The notes under the pieces: generated by a model
What the model was told of the DNA's origin: nothing
Databases searched by the model: none
What the model saw: only the letters and a program-made list of their open reading frames with translations
Shown: positions 7,295 through 15,575 of the stretch, piece after piece
Layout of the letters: each line of letters starts with the position of its first letter
Position numbering within the stretch: position 1 is the stretch's first letter
Translations under genes and position numbers: made by a program
From: Tractidigestivibacter sp050946515
GTDB taxonomy: Bacteria > Actinomycetota > Coriobacteriia > Coriobacteriales > Atopobiaceae
Direction of reading: 5' to 3'
Length of the DNA: 47,488 bases
NCBI RefSeq assembly: GCF_050946515.1
Contig: NZ_JBMNUX010000018.1
Coordinates: 1 to 47,488, forward strand

Positions 7295-8437
7295 CTAGAT
7301 GCGGCTGTGCTTCAGGAAGTCCGGGATGTCGAACTCCTTGTTGTCGTTGGACGAGCCGGAAGAGGGGCGAGAGGCGGCCGCGGGCGGATTGTTGTAGCTG
7401 CGCTGCTGGGAGCGAGAAGAGCCCTTCGAAGAGCTCGGGCGCGAGGCCGGAGTGATGGTGGGCAGCGGCTGCTGGATGTTGGAGTCGCTGAAGCCCGTGG
7501 CGATGACCGTCACGCGAACCTGGTCGCCCAAAGACTCGTCGACGACGGTGCCGAAGATGATGTTTGCCTCGGGGTCGACGTTCTTTGCCACGAGGTCGGC
7601 GGCGTCGTTGATCTCCTGGATGCCGAGGTCCTTGTTGCCGGCGATGGAGAGCAGGACGCGCGTCGCGCCCTCGGGCGAGGTCTCGAGCAGCGGGCTGGAG
7701 ATGGCCTCGGCGGCCGCGTCGGTGGCGCGGGAGTCACCGGAGGCGGTGCCGATGCCCATCATGGCCGTGCCGGCGCCCTTCATGATGGTGCAGACGTCTG
7801 CGAAGTCGAGGTTGATGAGGCCGGGGACGGTGATGAGGTCTGTGATGCCCTGGGTGCCCTGGCACAGCACGTCGTCTGCCATGCGGAAGGCCTCGAGCAT
7901 CGTGGTCTTCTTCTCGGAGAGGTCGAGCAGTCGGTCGTTCGGGATGACGATGAGCGTGTCGACGTTCTCGGAAAGGTTCTTGATGCCCTCGGCAGCCGAG
8001 CCTGCGCGCTTGCGGCCTTCGAAGGTGAACGGCTTGGTGACGACGCCGACGGTCAGCGCGCCCACGTCGTTCTTGGCGATGTCAGCGACGATGGGGGCTG
8101 CCCCGGTGCCGGTGCCGCCGCCCTCGCCTGCGGTGATGAAGACCATGTCGGAGCCGGCAAGAGCCTGCTTGATTTCGTCGCGGCTCTCCTCGGCAGCCTC
8201 CTGGCCAACCTCGGGGTTGGCGCCAGCGCCAAGGCCCTTCGTGATGTCGGTGCCGATGTGCACCTTGATGTCCGCATCAGAGATGGCAAGAGCCTGGGCA
8301 TCAGTGTTGATGGCGACGAACTCGACGCCGCGGATGCCCTCCTCAATCATGCGGTTGACTGCGTTCGTGCCGCCGCCGCCGACGCCGACGACCTTAATCA
8401 CGGCGAGATAGTTGCTGGGGACCTCGGTGTCCTTCAT
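7295..8437 (-). CDS. ftsZ: Cell-division GTPase FtsZ
   Basis: A 380-residue tubulin homologue that forms the Z-ring. The N-terminal GTP site (VIKVVGVGGGGTNAVNRM), the tubulin signature GGGTGTG (residues 106-112), the T7 loop region (NLDFADV) and the C-terminal peptide DIPDFLKHSRI are all present. The C-terminal peptide is the docking site for SepF and FtsW partners. ATG 8437 has a strong GAGGAGG ribosome site. The frame upstream to 8521 lacks family similarity. About 60 residues of Ser/Pro-rich linker precede the C-terminal peptide. The 333-bp gap before it carries a probable promoter. Confidence 0.97.
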   Translation of the reverse strand: MKDTEVPSNYLAVIKVVGVGGGGTNAVNRMIEEGIRGVEFVAINTDAQALAISDADIKVHIGTDITKGLGAGANPEVGQEAAEESRDEIKQALAGSDMVFITAGEGGGTGTGAAPIVADIAKNDVGALTVGVVTKPFTFEGRKRAGSAAEGIKNLSENVDTLIVIPNDRLLDLSEKKTTMLEAFRMADDVLCQGTQGITDLITVPGLINLDFADVCTIMKGAGTAMMGIGTASGDSRATDAAAEAISSPLLETSPEGATRVLLSIAGNKDLGIQEINDAADLVAKNVDPEANIIFGTVVDESLGDQVRVTVIATGFSDSNIQQPLPTITPASRPSSSKGSSRSQQRSYNNPPAAASRPSSGSSNDNKEFDIPDFLKHSRI

Positions 8438-8599
8438 CGTTTCCTCCTCGTTGGCTGGGCCCCTTTGGCCCCATAGCCATCTTTTCTGTGGCGCACTGCT
8501 GCTTCGTCTCTTACGGTCCAACTAAAACTGCCCGCAGAGTCGCTGGTAGAAACCCTAAACCTCAAGTTAAACCAGATGGCTGTTGCAAAGCAGCGTATA

Positions 8600-8640
8600 T
8601 TTGCACAACCCAACCCCGTTCGTCAACAATTTTGTGCAAA
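8600..8640 (-). promoter_or_regulatory. Candidate ftsZ promoter/operator in the ftsQ-ftsZ gap
   Basis: The 333-bp gap between ftsQ and ftsZ (8438-8770) has no gene and is AT-richer than its surroundings. A perfect inverted repeat, TTTGCACAA (8600-8608) and TTGTGCAAA (8632-8640), flanks a -35-like TTGACG (8621-8626, minus strand), with a weak AT-rich -10 (CAAATA) 17 nt on. The -10 overlaps one half of the inverted repeat, so a regulator bound there could control ftsZ separately from the upstream operon. The -10 match is poor and the promoter is tentative. Confidence 0.45.
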
Positions 8641-8770
8641 TGGTGAAAACCCCTGCTAGATACCTATTTTTTAGGCGGCAAAAAGTTTCAAGTATTAGTT
8701 GAATGTACCCATTCCCAAGACCTTCGCGCAGGGCCTTTCGGAGGACGTCAATTCTCCAGAAGTTGAGGCT

Positions 8771-10189
8771 TTACTCGGTGCTCCCAGAGGCTGAGGTTGA
8801 GTCTGTCGAGGAGTCGCTCGTGGTGCTTGAGTCGGTCGTGGACGTCTCCGAGTCAGACGTGCTCGAGCTGTCCGACGTGTCAGACGAGCTCGAGTCCGTG
8901 GTTGAGGTGGAGCTCGTGTCCGAGCTCGTAGTCGAGCTGTCCGTCGTGTCGGAGGTCGTGCTGGTGTCAGAGGTGCTCGACGAGTCGGTCGATGTCGTCC
9001 CTCCGAGGGCGCCAGAACCGGACGTCACGTTGGTGGAGTCAATCTTTCTGTACGAGGGGTTCGACGGCACGCGGACGTTGATGTAGGTGATTTGCCCAGA
9101 GTACTCGGAGATGAGCTCCTCGATGACGGTCTCTTTCGCCGAGATGTTCGTTGGCGAGCCGAGCGAGACTTCAATCCCGCTGGAGAGCACGCACGAGATG
9201 CTGTCGACGCTCGTCGCCTCAAAGCTCACGATCTGGGAGGCAAAGTCGGAGGAGAAGCCGTCGAGGTACTCGTCTACCGCAGCAATCACGTCATCCGTCG
9301 CGGTCGCTCCTGCCACGGGGTTCACCGTAGAGGGCACGCCGGTGATGAGGATGGCACCCACCGACGAGGCCATCTCAAGCGCCGCGTCGTCAGTCGATTG
9401 GCCGTCAGAGACCTCGATCTGGGCCGGCTCGATCCAAATGTTGCCCTCCCCCAAATACCATGCAACAGAGCGCGAGCTCATGACAACGACGGCGGAAACC
9501 TTGCGCTCGTTTATCGTGATCTTGAGCGTGTTGGGGAACTCTCGCGTGATGGTAACCGACTCGACCCAAGGATTCTTCTTGAGGCTGTTGCTAATCGCTT
9601 CCTCGTCAACGTTGAGAAGCGTCGTTCCTTCCTCTATCTTTGCCAGGTTCTGGATGTCCTCCACGCTCACGTGCTCGGAGGGCTCCGTCTCTATGGTGGT
9701 GATCTCGAAGACAGAGGTGTTTCTCAGGATGAGATAGGCGATTAGGCCAATCACGGCCACAACGACCACCACGGCAAGCACGCGGCCAACGATGTTGACG
9801 AGCCCCTCGGTCTTTACCTGTCTGGCGCGCGCTTGCCTGGCCTCGCGACCGCTCTGGGGGCGAGTCACAGGCGCGCTCGCGCGATTGGACTTGTTGTCAA
9901 GAAACGCAGGGCGCGTGCCGCCGCCCTTGCGAGAAGAGCCGTCTTGTGCGACCGGCCGCGCCTGCTTGCTCGCTGTGCCGCGTCCTCGCGCCGCGCTGGC
10001 AACGCTCTGCCGCTTGGGCAGCTCCAGCGACGACGAGCGCTTCTGGCGCTGGGGTCGAGAGCTTTTCCTCGTTGCGGAGGAAGACATCTTCAGCGTTGAG
10101 GCTGAGCGGCTTGACGAGGAGGTCGAGCCGCGCCTGGTAGCGCGCGTGTCCTTACGCGGCGTGGGCTTTCTGCTCTGGTCGCTTGCCAC
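8771..10189 (-). CDS. ftsQ: Cell-division protein FtsQ/DivIB with long low-complexity ends
   Basis: A 472-residue bitopic divisome protein. Residues 1-130 are cytoplasmic, basic and rich in Ser and Arg. A single membrane helix (VVVVVAVIGLIAYLIL) follows, then a POTRA domain (NVDEEAISNSLKKNPWVESV, then REFPNTLKITINE) and the beta domain. The last 75 or so residues consist almost only of Ser, Thr and Asp, an external tail not typical of the family. The GTG start at 10189 has GGGGG upstream, and murB ends 8 nt before it. It links early and late division proteins (FtsL/FtsI/FtsW). Confidence 0.9.
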   Translation of the reverse strand: MASDQSRKPTPRKDTRATRRGSTSSSSRSASTLKMSSSATRKSSRPQRQKRSSSLELPKRQSVASAARGRGTASKQARPVAQDGSSRKGGGTRPAFLDNKSNRASAPVTRPQSGREARQARARQVKTEGLVNIVGRVLAVVVVVAVIGLIAYLILRNTSVFEITTIETEPSEHVSVEDIQNLAKIEEGTTLLNVDEEAISNSLKKNPWVESVTITREFPNTLKITINERKVSAVVVMSSRSVAWYLGEGNIWIEPAQIEVSDGQSTDDAALEMASSVGAILITGVPSTVNPVAGATATDDVIAAVDEYLDGFSSDFASQIVSFEATSVDSISCVLSSGIEVSLGSPTNISAKETVIEELISEYSGQITYINVRVPSNPSYRKIDSTNVTSGSGALGGTTSTDSSSTSDTSTTSDTTDSSTTSSDTSSTSTTDSSSSDTSDSSSTSDSETSTTDSSTTSDSSTDSTSASGSTE

Positions 10190-10197
10190 AAATCCCC

Positions 10198-11112
10198 CTA
10201 CGCACCGAATCCAAGAAGCTTTACCTCGGGCTGAAGATCAACGCCGTACTTCTCCTGCACACAGCTATGGATGTGGGTCATCACCGCAATGACGTCGTTT
10301 GCGGACGCTCCCCCATCGTTGATGATGAAGTTGGCATGCGTGCCAGAAACGACGGCGCCACCCTGGCGATAGCCCTTGAGGCCGCAGCCCTCGATCATGA
10401 GGGCGACAGAGCGGTCGCCGGGGTTCTTGAAGACCGAACCGCAGGACGGCTTGCCCATGGGCTGGGTGCTCCTGCGGCGACGGATGCGCTCCTCGATGTC
10501 GGCAGAAATCTTGGCGTGGTCTCCGGGCTTGAGCGCGAGCGTTACCTCAAGAATGATCTCGTTGGTGGGAAGCGACGTCGTTCGGTAGCCCCACTCGACC
10601 TGCGAGGCGGGATAGCGCACGAGCCCCATTCCAGGGCGGAGGCACACGACGTCCTGCACGACCTCGCTGATCCACTCGTGGCGCGTGCCGGCGTTCATGC
10701 TGATTGCGCCTCCGACCGTGCCGGGAACGCCGGCAAGCGGCTCAAGGCCCGAAAGAGACCGCCTCATGGCCTCGGTCACGACCTTTATCAGGGCCATGCC
10801 GGCGCCCACGCAGACCGTGCCATCGTCTGCGAAGTTCATGCGCGAGAACTCGCGGCCGAGCACGATCACGCATCCCCCATACCCACGGTCGGACACCAGC
10901 ACGTTGGACCCTCGCCCCAAGATGACCCATTCGACGCGCTCTTCTCGCAGAACCTCAAGCGTCTTGAGCAGGGCCTCATAGGTGTGCGGGCACACGAGAA
11001 GCGCCGCTGGACCGCCAATTCGATAGGTGGTGCGACGAGAGAGGCGCTCGTTTCTGACAACGTCCGCCTCGATTGCCCCCGAAAGGCTCATGTATGCGTT
11101 ATAGACGCCCAT
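10198..11112 (-). CDS. murB: UDP-N-acetylenolpyruvoylglucosamine reductase
   Basis: MurB reduces UDP-GlcNAc-enolpyruvate to UDP-MurNAc with FAD and NADPH. FAD-binding motifs RRTTYRIGGPA, ILGRGSNVLVSD and GVPGTVGGAISMNAG are clear. The catalytic serine lies in KPSCGSVFKNP and the catalytic glutamate in LQPEVKLLG near the C-terminus. Length is about 304 residues, normal for the family. The ATG at 11112 overlaps the murC stop by 1 nt (TGATG) and has GGAGAG 6 nt upstream. A GTG one codon earlier is an alternative. The protein looks intact. Confidence 0.94.
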   Translation of the reverse strand: MGVYNAYMSLSGAIEADVVRNERLSRRTTYRIGGPAALLVCPHTYEALLKTLEVLREERVEWVILGRGSNVLVSDRGYGGCVIVLGREFSRMNFADDGTVCVGAGMALIKVVTEAMRRSLSGLEPLAGVPGTVGGAISMNAGTRHEWISEVVQDVVCLRPGMGLVRYPASQVEWGYRTTSLPTNEIILEVTLALKPGDHAKISADIEERIRRRRSTQPMGKPSCGSVFKNPGDRSVALMIEGCGLKGYRQGGAVVSGTHANFIINDGGASANDVIAVMTHIHSCVQEKYGVDLQPEVKLLGFGA

Positions 11113-12548
11113 CACTTGCTCTCCGAACCGCTCTTCTCGTCGCGCTCATGCATGGCCTCGATGAACAGGGGGCCAATCTGGGTGACGTCGCCCGCGCCCT
11201 GGGTGATCAGCAAGTCGCCAGGCTGCACGGTGTTGCAGAGGTTCTCGATAAGCTCGCGGCGATTGGGGACGTACTTGACGTCGGGCACGACGCCCGCAGA
11301 CTTGACCTCGTTGTAGACGGTCTTGCCCGAGATGCCGGGGATGGGCATCTCGCCGGCCGAAAAGACGTCCATGACGCGAAGGACGTCCACATTGTCAAAG
11401 GCGTGGGCAAACTGTGACGCCAGCGCCTTGGTGCGGCTGTAGCGGTGCGGCTGGAAGACGCAGACGATGCGCTTGAAGCCAAGCTCTGAGGCGGCCTGCT
11501 GCGTGGCGGCGATCTCGGTGGGGTGATGACCGTAGTCGTCCACGACCGTGACGCCGTCGACGTCTCCCACGTGGGTGAAGCGACGGCGGGCGCCCTTGAA
11601 CTCGGAGAGCTCGCGCGCTGCGTCTTCCACGTTGGCGCCGAGGACATCCGCCACGGCAATGGCGGCGGTGGCGTTCAGCATGTTGTGGCGTCCGGGATTG
11701 GACTTGATAGTGACAGGCACGCTCTTGCCAGAAGGGAGCTTCACGTCGAAGCTCATGGCAAGCGAGTGAGGGGTCTCTTTGGGGCGCGGCACGCAGACGT
11801 AGTCGTTGTCCTCGTTGAAGCCGTAGGTGACCACGTGGCGGCCCGTAGAGTGGGCAAGCTCGACAAAGTGGGGGTTGTCGCCCATGACCACGACGGTGCC
11901 CTCAGGTCCCACGAGGCTCATGAACTTGCAGAAGGCCTTCTCGATGTTCTCGAGGCTGCCATAGTGGTCGAGGTGGTCGGCCTCGATGTTGGTGATCACG
12001 ACGACGTCGGGGTCAAGGTAGAGGAAGGAGCCGTCGGACTCGTCGGCCTCGCAGACGAAGTACTTTCCCTCGCCGTTCTTGCCGTTGGTGTCATAGCCCT
12101 CGACGACGCCGCCAATCAGGAAGGACGGGTCCCAGCCAAGGCGGTCGAGCATCGTCGCAATCATGGAGGACGTGGTGGTCTTCCCATGCGTGCCGGCAAC
12201 GGCCACGGTCACGCGATCGAGCGAGAGGTAGCTGAGCATCTTGGCTCGCGGCCAGATGGGAATGCCTAGCTCGCGCGCACGGACGACCTCGGGATTTGTC
12301 TCGGGGATGGCACTTGAGGTGACGACGACGTCGGGCGAAACGTTGTCGATAGTTGCCGCGGAGTGACCGATGGCGACCTCTATTCCGGCATCCACAAGCT
12401 CGCGCACGTAGTGGGAGTTCTTGAGGTCAGATCCCGTGACGGTGCAGCCACGAGAGTTGAGCACAAGTGCGATGCCGCTCATGCCAGCGCCGCCGATTCC
12501 GATGAAGTGGACCTTGGAAATTCTCTGGTCAGAGGTGGTATCAGCCAT
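11112..12548 (-). CDS. murC: UDP-N-acetylmuramate-L-alanine ligase
   Basis: MurC adds L-Ala to UDP-MurNAc using ATP. The 478-residue protein has the UDP-binding GIGGAGMSGIALVL at the N-terminus, the ATP loop GTHGKTTTSS, the Mur-ligase centre CEADESDGSFL, and NATAAIAVA with DDYGHHPTEI further on. The family length is normal. It is separated from murG by 164 bp that hold two inverted repeats (12577-12598 and 12635-12665), so this gene may be transcribed partly on its own. AAAGGGG lies about 9 nt before the ATG. Confidence 0.96.
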   Translation of the reverse strand: MADTTSDQRISKVHFIGIGGAGMSGIALVLNSRGCTVTGSDLKNSHYVRELVDAGIEVAIGHSAATIDNVSPDVVVTSSAIPETNPEVVRARELGIPIWPRAKMLSYLSLDRVTVAVAGTHGKTTTSSMIATMLDRLGWDPSFLIGGVVEGYDTNGKNGEGKYFVCEADESDGSFLYLDPDVVVITNIEADHLDHYGSLENIEKAFCKFMSLVGPEGTVVVMGDNPHFVELAHSTGRHVVTYGFNEDNDYVCVPRPKETPHSLAMSFDVKLPSGKSVPVTIKSNPGRHNMLNATAAIAVADVLGANVEDAARELSEFKGARRRFTHVGDVDGVTVVDDYGHHPTEIAATQQAASELGFKRIVCVFQPHRYSRTKALASQFAHAFDNVDVLRVMDVFSAGEMPIPGISGKTVYNEVKSAGVVPDVKYVPNRRELIENLCNTVQPGDLLITQGAGDVTQIGPLFIEAMHERDEKSGSESK

Positions 12549-12576
12549 GTGAGAAGCCCCTTTGCTGAAGTTGAGA

Positions 12577-12598
12577 CCCCGACGCGGCCGCGTCGGGG
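12577..12598. promoter_or_regulatory. Perfect 22-bp palindrome in the murC leader
   Basis: Two 11-nt arms (CCCCGACGCGG and its exact complement) meet with no spacer, 28 nt before the murC start. In RNA this would be a very stable hairpin just upstream of the ribosome site. As DNA it could be an operator. There is no T-run, so it is not a classical terminator. Confidence 0.55.
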
Positions 12599-12634
12599 GA
12601 ACCTATCATCTAGCCTATCTACTCTAGCCGAAAA

Positions 12635-12665
12635 TGCCTGCCTTCCTACTCGCGGAGGGCAGGCA
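12635..12665 (-). terminator. Terminator-like hairpin after murG
   Basis: A 12-bp stem with one G-T pair (12635-12646 with 12654-12665) and a 7-nt loop is followed on the minus strand by TTTT. It sits 47 nt past the murG stop, inside the division cluster. The short T-run suggests partial termination or attenuation, which would reduce transcription into murC, murB and ftsQ. Confidence 0.55.
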
Positions 12666-12712
12666 ACACGGACTTAGCAGCAATAAAAGAGCTGAGCGCC
12701 GGCAATGGCGTG

Positions 12713-13843
12713 CTAGGAGCGAGAGCCTGCTGCGCGCTCTACCTCGTCTGCCAGCGCCGCTGCAGCCCGAGCCTGCCCCAGGCCGCGCGCGGCCTGGCGC
12801 ATGCGCTGACGCTTCTCGCCGTCCTGAAGAAGCTCCAGAAGCCCCTCGCCAAAGGCGGGGCCGTCGAGCTTGTCGTCAGGCACAAGGACCGCCGCGCCAG
12901 CGTCCACCAAGAAGTGCGCGTTGGTTGTCTGGTGGTCTGCCGTCGCCAGCGGGTAGGGAACGAGCACGCTCGGGACGGCAAGGGCCGCGATCTCGGCAAT
13001 CGAGGACGCGCCGGCGCGGGAAAGCACCAAATCAGATGCGGCGAGCGCCTCCCCCATGTTCGAGATGTAGGGCACGACCTGCCAGCGCTTCCTCTCTTGG
13101 TCAGAGAGCGCCAGCTCGTCCACGACGTCGTCGTAGAGCTCCTTGCCCGTCGAATGCACCACATAGACGTCTGGGAGCGCCAAGATCTTGTCCTTGAGCG
13201 CAGCCACGGCGTCGTTCACGTGCTTGGCGCCAAGGCTTCCGCCAAAGACGAGAAGCATCGTTGCGTCGTCGGGAATTGAGAACGCAGAGCGACCGGCCTC
13301 GCGAGAGGCGCCAAGGACGCTCCTTCTCACGGGATTTCCGGTGACTACGATGGCAGAGTCGGCAGCCTTGCCCTCGAAGGCGCTCTTTGCCTGCGGCAAC
13401 GCGATACAGACGCGACTGGCATGGGAGGCAAGCGTGCGGTTGGCAAGACCGGCGACGGAGTTCTGCTCGTGGAGCACGTAGGGCACCTTGCGGTGGCGGC
13501 ACGAGTCCATCAGCGGAAGCTCGACATAGGCGCCAAAGCCAACCGCCACGTCGGGCACGCCGAGCTTGTCAAACGTGCCCTCAATAACGGAGCGGGCGTG
13601 ATGCTCGCGCACGAGGGCCGAGACGAGCGTCCATGGCCGCGACCGATCAAAACCAGTCACGACGATGGGCGTGAAGTCAAATCCAGCCTGCGGGACAAGC
13701 GTTCCCTCAAGCTTTGCCGTCTGCCCAAAGAAGCGCACGTGATGGCCGCGCGCGCTGAGCTCCTCGGCAAGAGCGAGCGCAGGGTTGATGTGGCCAGCCG
13801 TACCTCCAGCGGCAATCGCAACCTCGAGCTTCCTATCTGTCAC
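12713..13843 (-). CDS. murG: UDP-GlcNAc:lipid I GlcNAc transferase MurG
   Basis: A 376-residue GT-B glycosyltransferase that turns lipid I into lipid II on the inner face of the membrane. The N-terminal GGTAGHINPALALAEEL loop, the GGSLGAKHVND motif at the start of the C-terminal domain, and the donor-binding LSRAGASSIAEIAA with PYPLATADHQTTNA are all visible. The GTG start at 13843 has GGGGAGA upstream and overlaps the ftsW end by 11 nt. It is followed by a terminator-like hairpin. Confidence 0.95.
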   Translation of the reverse strand: MTDRKLEVAIAAGGTAGHINPALALAEELSARGHHVRFFGQTAKLEGTLVPQAGFDFTPIVVTGFDRSRPWTLVSALVREHHARSVIEGTFDKLGVPDVAVGFGAYVELPLMDSCRHRKVPYVLHEQNSVAGLANRTLASHASRVCIALPQAKSAFEGKAADSAIVVTGNPVRRSVLGASREAGRSAFSIPDDATMLLVFGGSLGAKHVNDAVAALKDKILALPDVYVVHSTGKELYDDVVDELALSDQERKRWQVVPYISNMGEALAASDLVLSRAGASSIAEIAALAVPSVLVPYPLATADHQTTNAHFLVDAGAAVLVPDDKLDGPAFGEGLLELLQDGEKRQRMRQAARGLGQARAAAALADEVERAAGSRS

Positions 13844-15575
13844 GCCTGTCTCCCCTTCCGTTGTTCCTAGTGCTGCGGCGACTTGACGAGCTGCTCCCCC
13901 GCAGGCGCTCGGTTGCGCTTGGCCCGAGGTCTATGCGCTCGCGCCTGCCTGCAGACGTCGAGCTCCGAGCAGAGCGACCGGAGCGGCTTGATCCAGATCT
14001 CGACGCGCCTCCGCTCACGACCCTGAAGCTGCGCCTTCTCTCGCTGTCGTCATCAGACCGGCTGCGGTCTCTGGCGGAATCATCAGGAAGCGACCTGCGG
14101 CCTCTGGGCGTGCCGGCGCTGCCGTAGTAGTCGGCGGAGCCATGCGAATAGCGAGAGGAGCGCGGGGTCGGCGTGCCGACAAACGAGCCGTCGATGTCAG
14201 GCTCCCCCGACTCGTCGCCGCGCGCCATCTGCCAGCTTCTCCTGCTTCTCTCATAGTCGGTTTCCGGCAGGCTCGACGAGCGCGAGACGGACACGAGCAT
14301 GCCCACAATCATGACGCACGAGATGATCGTGGAGCCGCCGTACGAGAGGAACGGGATGGGCTTGCCCGAGAGCGGGATTATGCCGAGCACGCCGCAGACG
14401 TTGACAAGCAGCTGGACGATGATGAGCGACGTGCAGCCCGCGGCGATGAGCCTGCCGCACATGTCGGGCGCATACCGCGCGATGCGGAACCCCGCCCAGG
14501 CAAAGATGCCGAAGCCGACGAGCACGCCGAGCGTTCCCACAAGGCCGCACTCCTCGCCAATCACGGCGTAGATGAAGTCGTTGTAGGCCATGGGGAGGTA
14601 GGAGTACTTCTGGCGGCTCATGCCGATGCCGACGCCAAAAAGCCCTCCCGACCCAAAGGCATAGAAGCCCTGGATGAGCTGGTAGCCCGATCCATAGGGG
14701 TCTTCCCAGGGATCGAGCATCGTAAGGATGCGCTGGCGCGAGTAGTCGTCCTTGAGCGACATGACGACTACGCCCACTGCGCCCAAGACGAGAATCCCGA
14801 TCACAAGCCTGCGGTCCATGCCCGCAAGGTATGCCATAACGAGGAGCGAGATGGCGATGATGATCGTGGAGCCCTTGTCGGGCTGGACCAAGATCATGAC
14901 CAGCGGCACGCCGACAAAGACGCCGAGCCTCTTCGCGAACGTTGCTCCGTCCAGCTCGTGTCTGTCGTAGTACTGCGACGCAAGGTTGGCTGCCATGAGC
15001 ACGACCGTTATCTTGGCAAACTCGGAGGGCTGCAAAGTGAAGGGCCCGATCGAGATCCAGCGAGATGCGCCATAGGCATCCTGACCCGCGATTGGGGAAA
15101 ACACGACGGCCAAAAGCACGAGGGTGATTGCGTAGAGGGTATAGATCAGGCGCTGCGACCACAGGTGATAGTCCTGCGACCCAATGATGAATGCGAGGAC
15201 AATGCCGGCGATGGCGAAAAAGACCTGGCGCTTGAGGTAGTAGGCGGGGTCGTAGTTGGTGCTGGACGAGCTCATCGCCGTTATCGAGGAGGCCGAATAG
15301 ATCATGACGAAGCCAAAGCACATGAGGGCGGCCGCAACAACGATCAGAATGATGCGCGGCTTCATGAAACGCGCCGGAACGCCCAATATTTCACGGTCGA
15401 CGTCTTCCTCGCGTCTAGAACGGTCGCGGGACGCACGCCTGGCCGAGCGGCCTGACCTGCCCGAACGGCTGCGCGTTGTGCTGCGCTCAAACGAGTTCGA
15501 GCGGGCACGACTGGTAGAGCCACTCCTCCCAAGAGCAGCTGCACCCTCCCCTATGCCGTCATAGTAGTTCCTCAC
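13833..15575 (-). CDS. ftsW: Septal peptidoglycan glycosyltransferase FtsW with Arg/Ser-rich tails
   Basis: A 580-residue SEDS protein that polymerises lipid II with FtsI. About ten membrane segments run from residue 72 to residue 430. Family motifs seen are the YSASSI region, GASRWISIGPFTLQPSEF, the large loop with DPWEDPYGSGYQ and GGLFGVGIGMSRQKY, and GKPIPFLSYGGST. Two unusual regions flank this core: 65 N-terminal residues rich in Arg and Ser, and about 150 C-terminal residues of Ser, Arg, Gly and Asp. Both are predicted cytoplasmic. The GTG start at 15575 overlaps the murD stop by 2 nt (GTGA arrangement). Core FtsW is about 370-400 residues in most bacteria. Confidence 0.95.
   Translation of the reverse strand: MRNYYDGIGEGAAALGRSGSTSRARSNSFERSTTRSRSGRSGRSARRASRDRSRREEDVDREILGVPARFMKPRIILIVVAAALMCFGFVMIYSASSITAMSSSSTNYDPAYYLKRQVFFAIAGIVLAFIIGSQDYHLWSQRLIYTLYAITLVLLAVVFSPIAGQDAYGASRWISIGPFTLQPSEFAKITVVLMAANLASQYYDRHELDGATFAKRLGVFVGVPLVMILVQPDKGSTIIIAISLLVMAYLAGMDRRLVIGILVLGAVGVVVMSLKDDYSRQRILTMLDPWEDPYGSGYQLIQGFYAFGSGGLFGVGIGMSRQKYSYLPMAYNDFIYAVIGEECGLVGTLGVLVGFGIFAWAGFRIARYAPDMCGRLIAAGCTSLIIVQLLVNVCGVLGIIPLSGKPIPFLSYGGSTIISCVMIVGMLVSVSRSSSLPETDYERSRRSWQMARGDESGEPDIDGSFVGTPTPRSSRYSHGSADYYGSAGTPRGRRSLPDDSARDRSRSDDDSERRRSFRVVSGGASRSGSSRSGRSARSSTSAGRRERIDLGPSATERLRGSSSSSRRSTRNNGRGDRRDR

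Noticed and set aside
7211..8476. 421-codon plus-strand frame opposite ftsZ
   Set aside because: Antisense shadow of a high-GC gene; composition is dominated by Val, Asp, Gly and Arg with no family similarity.
14142..15455. 437-codon plus-strand frame opposite ftsW
   Set aside because: Antisense shadow; charged low-complexity translation without domains, while ftsW on the other strand is certain.
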